Shown piece by piece: positions 51,756-60,923 of a DNA stretch of 64,000 nucleotides. Position 1 is the stretch's first letter; each line of letters begins with the position of its first letter. The DNA comes from an uncultured Barnesiella sp. (lineage in GTDB: Bacteria > Bacteroidota > Bacteroidia > Bacteroidales > Barnesiellaceae_A): contig CALUJY010000004.1 in NCBI GenBank assembly GCA_944321085.1, positions 1 to 64,000 of the forward strand. The letters are read 5' to 3'. The notes under the pieces were generated by a model that was not told the DNA's origin, did no database searches, and worked only from the letters and a program-made list of their open reading frames with translations. A program made the position numbers and the translations under genes.

Positions 51756-53324
51756 ATGGCTGGAAATAGCACGAAACTCTCTCCAAGGCAGAAGATGATA
51801 AACCTTATGTATATCGTCTTGACCGCCATGTTGGCTCTCAACGTGTCGAGCGATGTGCTGAACGGTTTTCGTCAGGTAGAAGATGGCTTGGGACGCTCTA
51901 CGGCAACGGCTGCCGTGCGTAATGAGACATTGTATCAACAGCTGGCCGACTTCAACGAGCAAAACCCCGAGAAAGGCGGTTTATGGTATAATAAATCGCT
52001 CGAATTGAAAGAGCGTACATCGCAGCTCTACGACTACATCGATTCGTTGAAGGTGGTCATTGTCAAGCAAGCCGATGGCGAGGATGGTGACGTGAGAAAC
52101 ATTCAACGTCAGGACGACCTCGAAGCCGCTTCGTTTATCATGTTGTCGCCCTCGAAACGTCAGGGTGCACGTTTGCGCAAGTCGATAGAAGACTATCGTT
52201 CTTACGTAAGCGACATTATGCCCGATTCTATCAAGAAAGCAACCATCGAAGATTGTCTCTCGACACATATCAATACACGTACCGAAAAGATTACCCCTAC
52301 GTTGTGGGAAGAGACGCTCTTTGAAAACATGCCCGTTGTAGCAGCCGTAACTATCCTCACCAAAATGCAGAGTGATGTATTGTATGCCGAGAGTATGGCT
52401 CTGAGCACATTGATAAACAACATCGACGTAGGAGATGTGCGTGTAAACCAACTCGACGCATTTGTTATTCCGAACTCGAAGAACATCATCCGAGGAAGCA
52501 AATACACTGCCAACATCGTGCTGGCTGCAATAGATACGACACAGTTGCCTAACATCTATATCGATGGCAAGGAACTGCCTGCCGACCGGAAGGGGCATTA
52601 CGAAGTATTCTGTAATACGACTGGTGTCTTCGATTTCACAGGTTATCTCGAAGTGCCTCACGGCGATGGTACAGTGACCCGTCACGATTTCAGCTCTTCC
52701 TATACCGTAGTAGAGCCTTCGGCCACCATATCGGCCACGATGATGAACGTGTTGTATGCCGGTATTGCCAACCCCATCAGTATATCGGTACCCGGCATTC
52801 CCAACAATGCCATACAAGCCACTATGACTAACGGAACCCTTACCCGTCAAGGCGATGTGTGGGAAGCCCGTCCCTCGAAGGTAGGCAAGGAGGCTGTCAT
52901 ATCTGTTACCGCAACCATCGACGGCAATACGCAGTCTGTTGCCAATACGGCATTCAGAGTACGACAATTACCCGACCCGATGCCTTATATTGCCTATCAG
53001 GACGCCAAGGGCTACGAGCAGCATTACAAGGGTGGCAAGCCCTTTGCCAAAACCCTTCTATTGCAAGCCGCAGGTATCGGTGCTGCCATCGACGACGATT
53101 TGTTGAACGTAACATATAGAGTGTTGAGTTTCGAGACCGTCTTCTTTGACTCCATGGGTAATGCCATCCCCGAAGTCTCTGACGGTGCAAACTTCTCTCA
53201 ACGACAAAAGAACTCTTTCCGCAGACTTTCACGCGGAAAACGGTTCTATATTTCGCGGGTAAGGGCTGTGGGTCCCGATGGGATAGAACGCGACCTCTCA
53301 CCCATAGAGGTAATAGTAAATTGA
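51756..53324 (+). CDS. gldM: Type IX secretion motor protein GldM/PorM
   Basis: A 522-residue inner-membrane-anchored protein with one N-terminal membrane helix (KMINLMYIVLTAMLALNVSS) and a long periplasmic part. It contains the four-domain periplasmic shape of the family, e.g. GSKYTANIVLAAIDTTQLPNIYIDGKELP, the PGIPNNAIQATMTNGTL region and a C-terminal region near SPIEVIVN. It forms the stator and shaft of the motor with GldL and contacts the GldK/GldN ring. Confidence 0.95.
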   Translation: MAGNSTKLSPRQKMINLMYIVLTAMLALNVSSDVLNGFRQVEDGLGRSTATAAVRNETLYQQLADFNEQNPEKGGLWYNKSLELKERTSQLYDYIDSLKVVIVKQADGEDGDVRNIQRQDDLEAASFIMLSPSKRQGARLRKSIEDYRSYVSDIMPDSIKKATIEDCLSTHINTRTEKITPTLWEETLFENMPVVAAVTILTKMQSDVLYAESMALSTLINNIDVGDVRVNQLDAFVIPNSKNIIRGSKYTANIVLAAIDTTQLPNIYIDGKELPADRKGHYEVFCNTTGVFDFTGYLEVPHGDGTVTRHDFSSSYTVVEPSATISATMMNVLYAGIANPISISVPGIPNNAIQATMTNGTLTRQGDVWEARPSKVGKEAVISVTATIDGNTQSVANTAFRVRQLPDPMPYIAYQDAKGYEQHYKGGKPFAKTLLLQAAGIGAAIDDDLLNVTYRVLSFETVFFDSMGNAIPEVSDGANFSQRQKNSFRRLSRGKRFYISRVRAVGPDGIERDLSPIEVIVN

Positions 53325-53351
53325 TAAAACTGCATAAATATAAAAGTGTTT

Positions 53352-54464
53352 ATGAAAATATCGCAAGCTCTCATACTATCGGCATTATGCGTTTCGTTTG
53401 CCGTTGCGCCTGCCGGGGCACAGGTTGTGCGACGTGCCGACAAGGATGCGGCAAAGACGCGCGACAAAGATAGCGGCCTGACGGTACGCGCCCAATCGTT
53501 ATACGAACCCAATTCTCCGGCCGAAAAAGACGTGCCGTGGTTGCGGGTCATATACCGTCAGTTAGACCTTACTCAAAATGCCAATCTGCCGCTCTACTAT
53601 CCCGAGGAACCTACCGAAGATTTGCAGAATCTTTTCCGCATCATCATGCGGCTTTTGGCCAACAACCAAATTACGGCATACGAGTATCTCGACGGGCGCG
53701 AGGTCTTTACCGACCAATATAAAGTGAATGTGCGCGACATGTTCGACCGTTTCCATATCCTTTATACCGAGCAAAAGGGAAGTACCGAGAAAAATCCCCT
53801 CTTTACCGTAGAAGAGAGCGACGTACCTTGCAACGAGGTGTTGTCGTACTATATCATCGAGAAGTGGGTGTTCGACCGTCGGGCATCGAAGTTCAAGGTC
53901 GAAATCGAGGCTATCTGTCCCGTCTTGCATCGTAGCGGCGATTTTGGCGGTGAGCCCGTACGTTATCCCATGTTCTGGTTGCGTTACGACGACTTGCGTC
54001 CCTACATGGCACAGCAGTATATCATGACCGGCGACGCCAATCAGGTGATGCAATACAATTACGATGACTACTTCAAGATGGGCATGTATGAAGGCGATAT
54101 TTATAAGACTCGCAATCTGCGCAACCAGTCGCTCATGCAGCTTTTCCCCACCGATTCGTTGATGAAACATGCCCAAGACAGTATAGAGCAAGGGCTCGAC
54201 ACCTTTGGTCGCCAGCTTTGGGTGCTTACTCCCGAGGAGATAGAGGCTGCCCGTGAAGCCGCCGAGGCTGCGGGCGATACTACTGCCGTAGAAAGCTCTG
54301 ACGACAAGAAAGCATCGGTGAAGAAAGATAGCAGCGATAAGAAAAAAGAGCGTTCGTCGCGTTCTTCTCGCAGCAGTAGCAGCAAGAAAAAGTCCAAATC
54401 CGTGAAGCCGAAGCAATCGTCGGGCAACAGTGCTCCCGTACGCTCGGTACGTCGTACGAAATAA
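53352..54464 (+). CDS. gldN: Type IX secretion protein GldN/PorN with basic tail
   Basis: A 370-residue exported protein (signal peptide ending PAGAQ). The family core includes VIYRQLDLTQNANLPLYYPEEPTEDLQNLF, YKVNVRDMFDRFHILYTEQKG and ILYTEQ..., through the WVLTPEEIEAAREAAEAA segment. The last 55 residues or so are a Ser/Lys/Arg-rich low-complexity tail (SSDKKKERSSRSSRSSSSKKKSK as part) that is not typical of GldN cores. GldN partners GldK in the periplasmic ring. ATG 53352 is preferred over the GTG at 53346. Confidence 0.93.
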   Translation: MKISQALILSALCVSFAVAPAGAQVVRRADKDAAKTRDKDSGLTVRAQSLYEPNSPAEKDVPWLRVIYRQLDLTQNANLPLYYPEEPTEDLQNLFRIIMRLLANNQITAYEYLDGREVFTDQYKVNVRDMFDRFHILYTEQKGSTEKNPLFTVEESDVPCNEVLSYYIIEKWVFDRRASKFKVEIEAICPVLHRSGDFGGEPVRYPMFWLRYDDLRPYMAQQYIMTGDANQVMQYNYDDYFKMGMYEGDIYKTRNLRNQSLMQLFPTDSLMKHAQDSIEQGLDTFGRQLWVLTPEEIEAAREAAEAAGDTTAVESSDDKKASVKKDSSDKKKERSSRSSRSSSSKKKSKSVKPKQSSGNSAPVRSVRRTK

Positions 54465-54542
54465 GGAATATTTACGTGAAAGAATAGGGGTGGGAGAGTA
54501 CGTCGAGACCAACCCCTACTACAGACTAAGCAGTAATAAAAA

Positions 54543-54585
54543 GCCCTGTCATAGTCCCGGAAGGAAGTATGGCAGGACTTTTTTA
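54543..54585 (+). terminator. Terminator of the type IX secretion operon
   Basis: CCTGTCATA (54545-54553) pairs with TATGGCAGG (54569-54577) with one G-T pair and is followed by a T-rich run. It lies about 80 bases past the gldN stop. Confidence 0.82.
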
Positions 54586-54839
54586 TGAGATAGGTATGTG
54601 ACGGACAAATTTCAGATTATGAGTTCGTCTTCATGAAATCCTACTATTGATAGGAGCTTTTTGTCGTCTGTTGTGCGGTAGGTATGCCCGAGCCTCTGGA
54701 AAGGGGCGGCAAATATTTCCCGCCGGTTATAAGCGATTGGTTTTTACGGCGCAAGCCGTTATTCCGGCCGGAGGTAATGTAAAACACGATGACAGGTAGA
54801 ATAAAACGAAAAGTGCTTTTTCTTTTGGAAAAATTGCAC

Positions 54840-54847
54840 TACTTTTG
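54840..54847 (+). promoter_or_regulatory. -7 box of the xylose operon
   Basis: TACTTTTG lies 60 bases before the xylB start codon. TTT, not TTG, is 20 bases upstream. No xylR-type regulator gene is near. Confidence 0.5.
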
Positions 54848-54907
54848 GGACTTAGAATTTATACACGATTTCAAGACCTTAAATAGCTATCATAAAAAAC
54901 AGTTTCT

Positions 54908-56398
54908 ATGTATTTGCTGGGATATGACATAGGAAGTTCTTCGGTGAAGGCTTCGCTTGTAGATGCGGCGACAGGCCGGTGTGTCGCTACGGATTTTTTC
55001 CCTAAGAAAGAGATGGAGATAATGGCTGTCGCTGTCGGCATGGCAGAGCAGCACCCCGACGAGTGGTGGCGCAATTTGCAGCTTGCCACGCGCTCTATAT
55101 TGACCCGGTCGGGCGTCGATAAATGCGACATAAAGGCGATAGGTATTTCTTACCAGATGCACGGCCTTGTGGCTCTCGACCGCGACGGGAACCCCCTGCG
55201 TCCGGCCATTATATGGTGCGACAGCCGTGGCGTGCCCTATGGCAGGGCTGCCTTTGCAGCTTTGGGCGAAACCTATTGTTTAGACCATCTGCTGCAATCG
55301 CCGGGTAATTTTACGGCGGCCAAATTGGCGTGGGTAAAAGAGCATGAGCCTGCGGTGTATGAGCGCATCGACAAAATATTGTTGCCGGGCGATTATATAG
55401 CCCTGCGCCTTACGGGCAATGCGGCTACGACTCTCTCAGGACTTTCTGAGGGAATTTTTTGGGATTTCAAGGAGAATTGTGTTTCGCAACCGCTCATGTC
55501 GTATTTCGGCTTCGACAATGCCATTCTGCCGCACCTCGTGCCCACAATGGGCGAGCAAGGGCGTGTTACCGCCGAGGCTGCCCGCGATTTGGGCTTGCAA
55601 GAGGGTACCCCCGTCACGTACCGTGCGGGCGACCAACCTAATAACGCTCTGTCGCTCAACGTGATGGAATCGGGAGAAATAGCCTCTACTGCCGGTACGT
55701 CGGGCGTGGTTTACGGTATCAACGACAAGATAGCGTGCGACAAGTTGTCGCGCATCAACCTCTTTGCGCATGTCAACCATACGGCCGGGCATCCGCGGCT
55801 CGGGCTTATGACCTGTATCAACGGTACGGGTATTCTCAATTCGTGGCTCAAACGCAACGTCGTTCCGGCCGATTGCTCATACGACGATATGAATGCCCTT
55901 GCGGCACAAGTACCCGTAGGGGCTTGCGGTGTGAGCGTGATACCCTTTGGCAATGGCGCCGAACGCATCTTGCAAAACTGCGAGACGGGAGCTTCGGTGC
56001 ATGGATTGAGTTTCAATACCCACGACCGTCGCCATTTGTTGCGTGCCGCCCAAGAAGGCATCGTCTACTCTTTCATGTATGGCATAGAGGTTATGGCTGC
56101 AACCGGTATGCAAATTTCGGTTATCAAAGCCGGTGTTGCCAACATGTTCCTCAGTCCCATTTTCCGAGCCGCTTTGGCCGGCGTTTCGGGGGCAACCATA
56201 GAGCTGTACGATACCGACGGTTCGGTGGGTGCTGCCAAAGGCGCGGGTATCGGAGCCGGTATCTATGCCGATGCCACCGAGGCTTTTGCCACGTTACGCC
56301 GATTGGAAACGATAGAGCCTTCGGCAACCGATGCTGCGGCCTACCGCGAGGCGTATGAGCTGTGGAAATCGCGCTTGCAAAGCTGTATAGCTGAATAA
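54908..56398 (+). CDS. xylB: Xylulokinase
   Basis: A 496-residue FGGY-family kinase that phosphorylates D-xylulose to xylulose-5-phosphate. The N-terminal ATP-site motif GYDIGSSSVKASLVDA, the sugar-site region SYQMHGLVALDRDGNPLRPAIIWCDSR, LLPGDYIALRLTG and the ATP-site TAGTSGVVYG are visible. It starts the operon and is followed by xylose isomerase after 37 bases. The order kinase-isomerase-transporter is one of those seen in Bacteroidetes. Confidence 0.95.
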   Translation: MYLLGYDIGSSSVKASLVDAATGRCVATDFFPKKEMEIMAVAVGMAEQHPDEWWRNLQLATRSILTRSGVDKCDIKAIGISYQMHGLVALDRDGNPLRPAIIWCDSRGVPYGRAAFAALGETYCLDHLLQSPGNFTAAKLAWVKEHEPAVYERIDKILLPGDYIALRLTGNAATTLSGLSEGIFWDFKENCVSQPLMSYFGFDNAILPHLVPTMGEQGRVTAEAARDLGLQEGTPVTYRAGDQPNNALSLNVMESGEIASTAGTSGVVYGINDKIACDKLSRINLFAHVNHTAGHPRLGLMTCINGTGILNSWLKRNVVPADCSYDDMNALAAQVPVGACGVSVIPFGNGAERILQNCETGASVHGLSFNTHDRRHLLRAAQEGIVYSFMYGIEVMAATGMQISVIKAGVANMFLSPIFRAALAGVSGATIELYDTDGSVGAAKGAGIGAGIYADATEAFATLRRLETIEPSATDAAAYREAYELWKSRLQSCIAE

Positions 56399-56435
56399 AA
56401 AGAAAAATCTATAAACTTTATAACACACAAAAATT

Positions 56436-57752
56436 ATGGTAAAAAAAGAGTATTTCCCCGGTATAGGAAAAATTAAGTTCGAAGGTAAAGAAAGTCGTAA
56501 TCCACTCTCTTTCCGTTATTACGACCCCGAAAAGGTAATCATGGGTAAAAAGATGAAAGATTGGTTGCGCTTCTCTATGGCATGGTGGCACACCCTCTGT
56601 GCCGAAGGTTCCGACCAATTTGGCGGCGGTACCAAAACTTTCCCGTGGAACGAGGCAAGCGACCCGTTGGAAGCTGCCAAGGCCAAGATGGATGCCGGTT
56701 TTGAAATCATGCAGAAGTTGGGTATAGAATATTATTGTTTCCACGATGTTGACCTCATCAGCGAAGGCCGAAACGTCGAGGAGTATGAAGCCAACCTCAA
56801 AGCCATCGTAGAGTACGCCAAGCAAAAACAGGCCGAGACGGGTATCAAACTCTTGTGGGGTACTGCCAATGTCTTTGGCAACAAGCGTTATATGAATGGT
56901 GCTTCTACCAATCCCGATTTTGACGTGGTAGCTCGCGCTATCGTGCAAATTAAGAATGCCATCGACGCCACCATCGCTTTGGGCGGCGAAAACTATGTCT
57001 TCTGGGGCGGTCGCGAAGGTTATATGTCGTTGCTCAATACCGACCAGAAACGCGAGAAAGAGCACATGGCAATGATGCTGCGCATGGCCCGCGACTATGC
57101 CCGCTCGAAAGGTTTCAAAGGCACGTTCCTCATAGAGCCCAAGCCCATGGAGCCCTCCAAACATCAGTATGATGCCGATACTGAGACGGTAATAGGTTTC
57201 TTGCGTGCCCACGGTCTCGACAAAGACTTCAAGGTAAACATCGAGGTAAACCATGCCACGCTCGCAGGCCACACCTTCGAGCACGAGTTGGCTTGTGCTG
57301 TCGATGCCGGTATGTTGGGTTCTATCGACGCCAACCGCGGCGATTATCAAAACGGTTGGGATACCGACCAGTTCCCCATCGATAACTACGAGCTTACGCA
57401 AGCTATGATGCAAATCATACGCAATGGCGGATTGGGTACAGGCGGTATGAACTTCGATGCCAAAACACGCCGCAACTCTACCGACCTCGAAGATATTTTC
57501 ATCGCTCACATCGCCGGTATGGATGTGATGGCACGCGCTTTGGAGTCGGCCGCCGAGCTGTTGGAAAAATCGCCTATTCCCTCGATGCTCAAAGAGCGTT
57601 ACGCCTCTTTCGACAGCGGTATGGGCAAAGAGTTCGAGGAGGGCAAGCTCACGCTCGAACAGGTATATGAATATGGCAAGAAAGTAGATGAGCCCCGCCA
57701 GACAAGCGGTAAGCAAGAGTTGTACGAGGCATACCTCAATATGTATTGCTGA
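56436..57752 (+). CDS. xylA: Xylose isomerase
   Basis: A 438-residue xylose isomerase (class II, with the N-terminal insertion), which converts D-xylose to D-xylulose using divalent metal ions. Active-site segments are [11 protein letters not shown] (catalytic His), [11 protein letters not shown], the [15 protein letters not shown] metal-ligand region, [18 protein letters not shown] and the second metal site region [21 protein letters not shown] strong hairpin follows before the transporter gene. Confidence 0.97.
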   Translation: MVKKEYFPGIGKIKFEGKESRNPLSFRYYDPEKVIMGKKMKDWLRFSMAWWHTLCAEGSDQFGGGTKTFPWNEASDPLEAAKAKMDAGFEIMQKLGIEYYCFHDVDLISEGRNVEEYEANLKAIVEYAKQKQAETGIKLLWGTANVFGNKRYMNGASTNPDFDVVARAIVQIKNAIDATIALGGENYVFWGGREGYMSLLNTDQKREKEHMAMMLRMARDYARSKGFKGTFLIEPKPMEPSKHQYDADTETVIGFLRAHGLDKDFKVNIEVNHATLAGHTFEHELACAVDAGMLGSIDANRGDYQNGWDTDQFPIDNYELTQAMMQIIRNGGLGTGGMNFDAKTRRNSTDLEDIFIAHIAGMDVMARALESAAELLEKSPIPSMLKERYASFDSGMGKEFEEGKLTLEQVYEYGKKVDEPRQTSGKQELYEAYLNMYC

Positions 57753-57768
57753 TTCTTTCATATATGAG

Positions 57769-57798
57769 CTTCCGCCCGTTGCTCGCAACGGGCGGAAG
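57769..57798 (+). other. Strong hairpin between xylA and xylE
   Basis: CTTCCGCCCGTTGC (57769-57782) pairs perfectly with GCAACGGGCGGAAG (57785-57798). Lack of a full T-run suggests attenuation or protection of the upstream message rather than complete termination. Confidence 0.7.
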
Positions 57799-57839
57799 TC
57801 TCTCATTTATAAAGTCGAACTATCACAAAAAGTTATATC

Positions 57840-59294
57840 ATGGCAGACACACAAAACGGAAGCAAACTCTATCTCACGGGGATTATCTCGGTAGCCATTT
57901 TAGGCGGTTTGCTCTTTGGGTACGATACGGCAGTCATATCGGGTGCCGAAAAAGCTCTCGAAGCCTTCTTTATCGAAGGCAATTTCGGTTACAATAAGTT
58001 TTGGCATGGCGTGACGGCATCGAGCGCACTCATCGGTTGCGTTATAGGCAGCGCTCTGTCGGGCGTAATGGCGTCGGGATTGGGACGTCGCAACTCGCTG
58101 CGTGTGGCAGCGCTCCTGTTTTTCGTTTCGGCGTTAGGTTCTTTCTATCCCGAGTTCTTGTTTTTTGATAAAGGCGATTCGTCGTTGGCATTACTTGTAA
58201 CATTCAACATCTATCGCATCATCGGCGGTGTAGGTGTCGGGTTGGCATCGGCTGTATGTCCTATGTATATTGCCGAGGTTGCTCCCTCTAATATTCGCGG
58301 TACGCTTGTGTCTTGCAACCAGTTTGCCATTATCTTTGGTATGTTGGTGGTATATTTCGTCAACTACCTCATATTGGGCGACAACCTCAATCCGCGTGTT
58401 GTCGATGGCATAATTGTAAACCTTGCGGGCGACGATTACGAACGGGTGCGTTGGACGATAGATAAGGGCTGGCGTTACATGTTCGTCTCGGAAGCTGTGC
58501 CGGCAGGACTTTTCGGCCTGCTGCTCTTCTTCGTTCCCGAAACGCCGCGCTACTTGGCTATGGTCAATAGAGACAAACAGGCATACGATATATTGGAGAA
58601 GATAAACGGTCGTAAGAAAGCCTCGCAAATCCTTGCCGAGATAAAAGCTACCGCCGGTGAAAAGACAGAGAAACTCCTTACCTACGGCGTGGCCGTCATA
58701 GTGATAGGTATCATGCTCTCGGTGTTCCAACAGGCAGTGGGCATCAATGCCGTGCTCTATTATGCACCCCGTATCTTCGAAGGCGCGCTCGGTGCAGGCA
58801 GCGACGGTATGGCTCAAACCGTGATAATGGGTATCGTCAATATCATCTTCACTTTGGTAGCCATCTTTACCGTCGACAAGTTCGGGCGCAAGCCGTTGCT
58901 TATCATCGGTTCGTTAGGCATGGCCGTAGGCGCATTTGCCGTTGCAATATGCGACTCTATGGGGCTCAAAGGCATTGTCCCTGTACTCTCTATTATCGTC
59001 TATGCCGCCTTCTTCATGATGTCGTGGGGCCCCATCTGCTGGGTACTCATCTCAGAGATATTCCCCAATACCATACGCGGTGCAGCAGTAGCCATAGCCG
59101 TAGCCTTCCAGTGGATATTCAACTACCTCGTATCCTCAACCTTCCCGGCGCTCTACGAGTTCAGTCCCTTCTTCACCTACGCCATGTATGGCGTGATATG
59201 CGTGGTCGCCGCCCTCTTCGTATGGCGTGCAGTGCCAGAGACCAAGGGCAAGACGCTCGAAGATATGACCGCCCTTTGGCGCAAAAGACAGTAA
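57840..59294 (+). CDS. xylE: Xylose:proton symporter (sugar-porter MFS)
   Basis: A 484-residue major-facilitator sugar porter with 12 expected membrane helices. Diagnostic motifs are GLLFGYDTAVISG (helix 1), ASGLGRRNSL (loop 2-3), the PMYIAEVAPSNIRG motif, VPETPRYLAM (loop 6), QQAVGINAVLYYAP and DKFGRKPLLI (loop 8-9). The MFS sugar-porter PETKGKTLE end is present. Together with xylB and xylA it supports proton-coupled D-xylose uptake. A bidirectional terminator follows. Confidence 0.95.
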   Translation: MADTQNGSKLYLTGIISVAILGGLLFGYDTAVISGAEKALEAFFIEGNFGYNKFWHGVTASSALIGCVIGSALSGVMASGLGRRNSLRVAALLFFVSALGSFYPEFLFFDKGDSSLALLVTFNIYRIIGGVGVGLASAVCPMYIAEVAPSNIRGTLVSCNQFAIIFGMLVVYFVNYLILGDNLNPRVVDGIIVNLAGDDYERVRWTIDKGWRYMFVSEAVPAGLFGLLLFFVPETPRYLAMVNRDKQAYDILEKINGRKKASQILAEIKATAGEKTEKLLTYGVAVIVIGIMLSVFQQAVGINAVLYYAPRIFEGALGAGSDGMAQTVIMGIVNIIFTLVAIFTVDKFGRKPLLIIGSLGMAVGAFAVAICDSMGLKGIVPVLSIIVYAAFFMMSWGPICWVLISEIFPNTIRGAAVAIAVAFQWIFNYLVSSTFPALYEFSPFFTYAMYGVICVVAALFVWRAVPETKGKTLEDMTALWRKRQ

Positions 59295-59370
59295 TAATTG
59301 CGAAGAGCTTTTTTATGGAGTAGCATTCCTTTATATTGGCAAAAGACTGACCGTATATTGTAGTTATTAA

Positions 59371-59415
59371 AATAGGGCAACCCTGCAACATTATAATACG
59401 CAAGGTTGCCCTATT
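59371..59415. terminator. Bidirectional terminator
   Basis: AATAGGGCAACC (59371-59382) pairs perfectly with GGTTGCCCTATT (59404-59415) between convergent xylE and the outer-membrane protein gene. A-rich and T-rich flanks are present on both sides. Confidence 0.85.
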
Positions 59416-59436
59416 ATCAGAAGAGAGCTTATAGTC

Positions 59437-60234
59437 TTAGAATTTATATGTTGCGCCTATTGCAAACATGCTGTACGAGTTAGGATAATCATCATTGAGA
59501 TTAGCACTGATAAGTCCAAATTGAGCTTCTATGCCCCACTGATTGGTCAGATAATAGGTTGCACCAACATAAGTTGCAATTGCCGGTACGACCTTAGGGT
59601 CGAAGCTCGACCATTGGGTGTGGTCGAGGTCATTATAGTAGTATCGAGTTGTTATATCAGTGTATTTATCTTCCATGTGGTTATTAACGTTTTCACTCTT
59701 AAATCCTTGCTCATTGCGATAGTTGCCTATAATGTAAGTCATACAACCAACACCACAACCCATTTTTAGGTAAGTATCAAGTTTTGGTATAGGAGTGAAA
59801 TGGAAAGAGACTGTTACCAAGGCATTCACATCTTCTCGTGCAATGTCGGCGTCGGCAGAGCCTTCTCCTTTGCGAGTGATTTGCTGTTGGTCATTTATAC
59901 TGCTCCATTTATTGGTTATAAATGAATACATGCTTCCTGTTGTCGTCCTATAATATTTGTAATCATATTGTCCGATGACAAGGTTTTGGTACTTACCTCC
60001 ATAGGTGTTGTTCACGGCAAATCCCACGCCGATGGTTACTTTATCGGCTATGCGAGCGATGCCCCATTCCATACCAAAATGTTGGTCAAATGTTGCAAGT
60101 GGTTTATAAGCATAGTCGACCATACCGATTCCTACGGTTAAGTCTATTTTTCTTTCGCCTTTAATAAAGGTACCTTGTGCTTGTGAGCTGATAGCAACAG
60201 CCATTATTGCACTTAAAAGTAAAAACTTCTTCAT
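59437..60234 (-). CDS. Outer-membrane beta-barrel protein
   Basis: A 265-residue exported protein with a signal peptide (ending SSQAQ). The remainder has alternating strands typical of small porin-like barrels (KIDLTVGIGMVDYAY, VTIGVGFAVNNTYGG, WGIEAQFGLISANLNDD) and ends in F, as in outer-membrane barrels. The substrate and role are not known. It is AT-rich and lies 42 bases from the lipocalin-like gene, transcribed the same way. Confidence 0.85.
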   Translation of the reverse strand: MKKFLLLSAIMAVAISSQAQGTFIKGERKIDLTVGIGMVDYAYKPLATFDQHFGMEWGIARIADKVTIGVGFAVNNTYGGKYQNLVIGQYDYKYYRTTTGSMYSFITNKWSSINDQQQITRKGEGSADADIAREDVNALVTVSFHFTPIPKLDTYLKMGCGVGCMTYIIGNYRNEQGFKSENVNNHMEDKYTDITTRYYYNDLDHTQWSSFDPKVVPAIATYVGATYYLTNQWGIEAQFGLISANLNDDYPNSYSMFAIGATYKF

Positions 60235-60276
60235 GTGATATTTATCAATAAAACTTCAATTGGTTTATTGTTGATA

Positions 60277-60648
60277 TTAAACTCGATAGAGAGTCCAGAA
60301 GTCTTCATCAAGCCATTCCATAAATACTAATGTTTCGTCAGTGAGCGTTATGATACTGTATGTATTCTCTACTATTTCACCATCGAAGTCCCACATAATT
60401 TTGAGTACATCATCTTTGACTGTATATGTAAATGACGTTGTACTGGTAAGTTCTCCATTTTCATATTCCATTTGGGCTCCTGTGTGATTGGCATTGAAAG
60501 ACATGAGGAAGTAATCTCCTTCGTAGTAATAGTCGTATCTCCACGTACCTACGATGAGGTCTTTTTCGCTTTTGTCGCAACTTGTGAAAACTCCTGCCGA
60601 CATCAATAGTGTGGCAAATAAGATAAGAATACTGATTCTCTTTTTCAT
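60277..60648 (-). CDS. Lipocalin-like lipoprotein
   Basis: A 123-residue lipoprotein (lipobox FTSC). The mature region has the short lipocalin-like strand pattern (LIVGTWRYDYYYEGDYF, then repeated strand-turn units and LTDETLVFMEW). The GTW motif near the N-terminus is typical of Bacteroidetes lipocalin-like domains. AT-rich. Several TAAATTTG boxes stand upstream. Confidence 0.83.
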   Translation of the reverse strand: MKKRISILILFATLLMSAGVFTSCDKSEKDLIVGTWRYDYYYEGDYFLMSFNANHTGAQMEYENGELTSTTSFTYTVKDDVLKIMWDFDGEIVENTYSIITLTDETLVFMEWLDEDFWTLYRV

Positions 60649-60735
60649 TTTAGTGTAAATGTGTAGTTAATAAATATGGTTGATTAGTCTAATAATCAGG
60701 TGTATTTTCTTGTAATAACTCTTATAATCGTACTT

Positions 60736-60789
60736 CAAATTTATTCGTTTGCAAATTTATGTATATTACTATTTACCCCCCCAAATTTA
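60736..60789 (-). promoter_or_regulatory. Three TAAATTTG boxes
   Basis: On the minus strand TAAATTTG occurs at 60743-60736, 60759-60752 and 60789-60782. The middle copy has a TTG 22 bases upstream, close to the usual spacing. They probably serve the lipocalin-like gene. Confidence 0.5.
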
Positions 60790-60910
60790 CGTTAAAATAT
60801 ATTAATTATACAATGGGTGCATTAGCATTTAATTTAGCAGACGCGTAATACAAGCCGCTAAACCATAAAAAATAGTTGTTGTGAAAGGATATATTTCCGG
60901 CCGAAAACAT

Positions 60911-60918
60911 TACATTTG
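60911..60918 (+). promoter_or_regulatory. -7 box abutting the cyclase start
   Basis: TACATTTG ends five bases before the ATG at 60924, the same spacing as in the WG-repeat gene. The -33 region has no clear TTG. Confidence 0.5.
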
Positions 60919-60923
60919 AGGCC

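Larger units (their letters stand above)
54465..54907. other. Intergenic region before the xylose operon
   Basis: After the terminator, 54600-54830 shows several small GC-rich inverted repeats (for instance ACGGC-GCAA-GCCGT at about 54758) but no gene-like frame. The xylB -7 box is at 54840-54847. Confidence 0.6.

Noticed and set aside
54640..54675. TCCTA/TAGGA hairpin followed by TTTTT as a terminator
   Set aside because: The stem is only five base pairs; the stronger hairpin at 54543 is the more likely terminator.
56418..57806. A 462-codon minus-strand frame opposite xylA
   Set aside because: It is a shadow of xylose isomerase.
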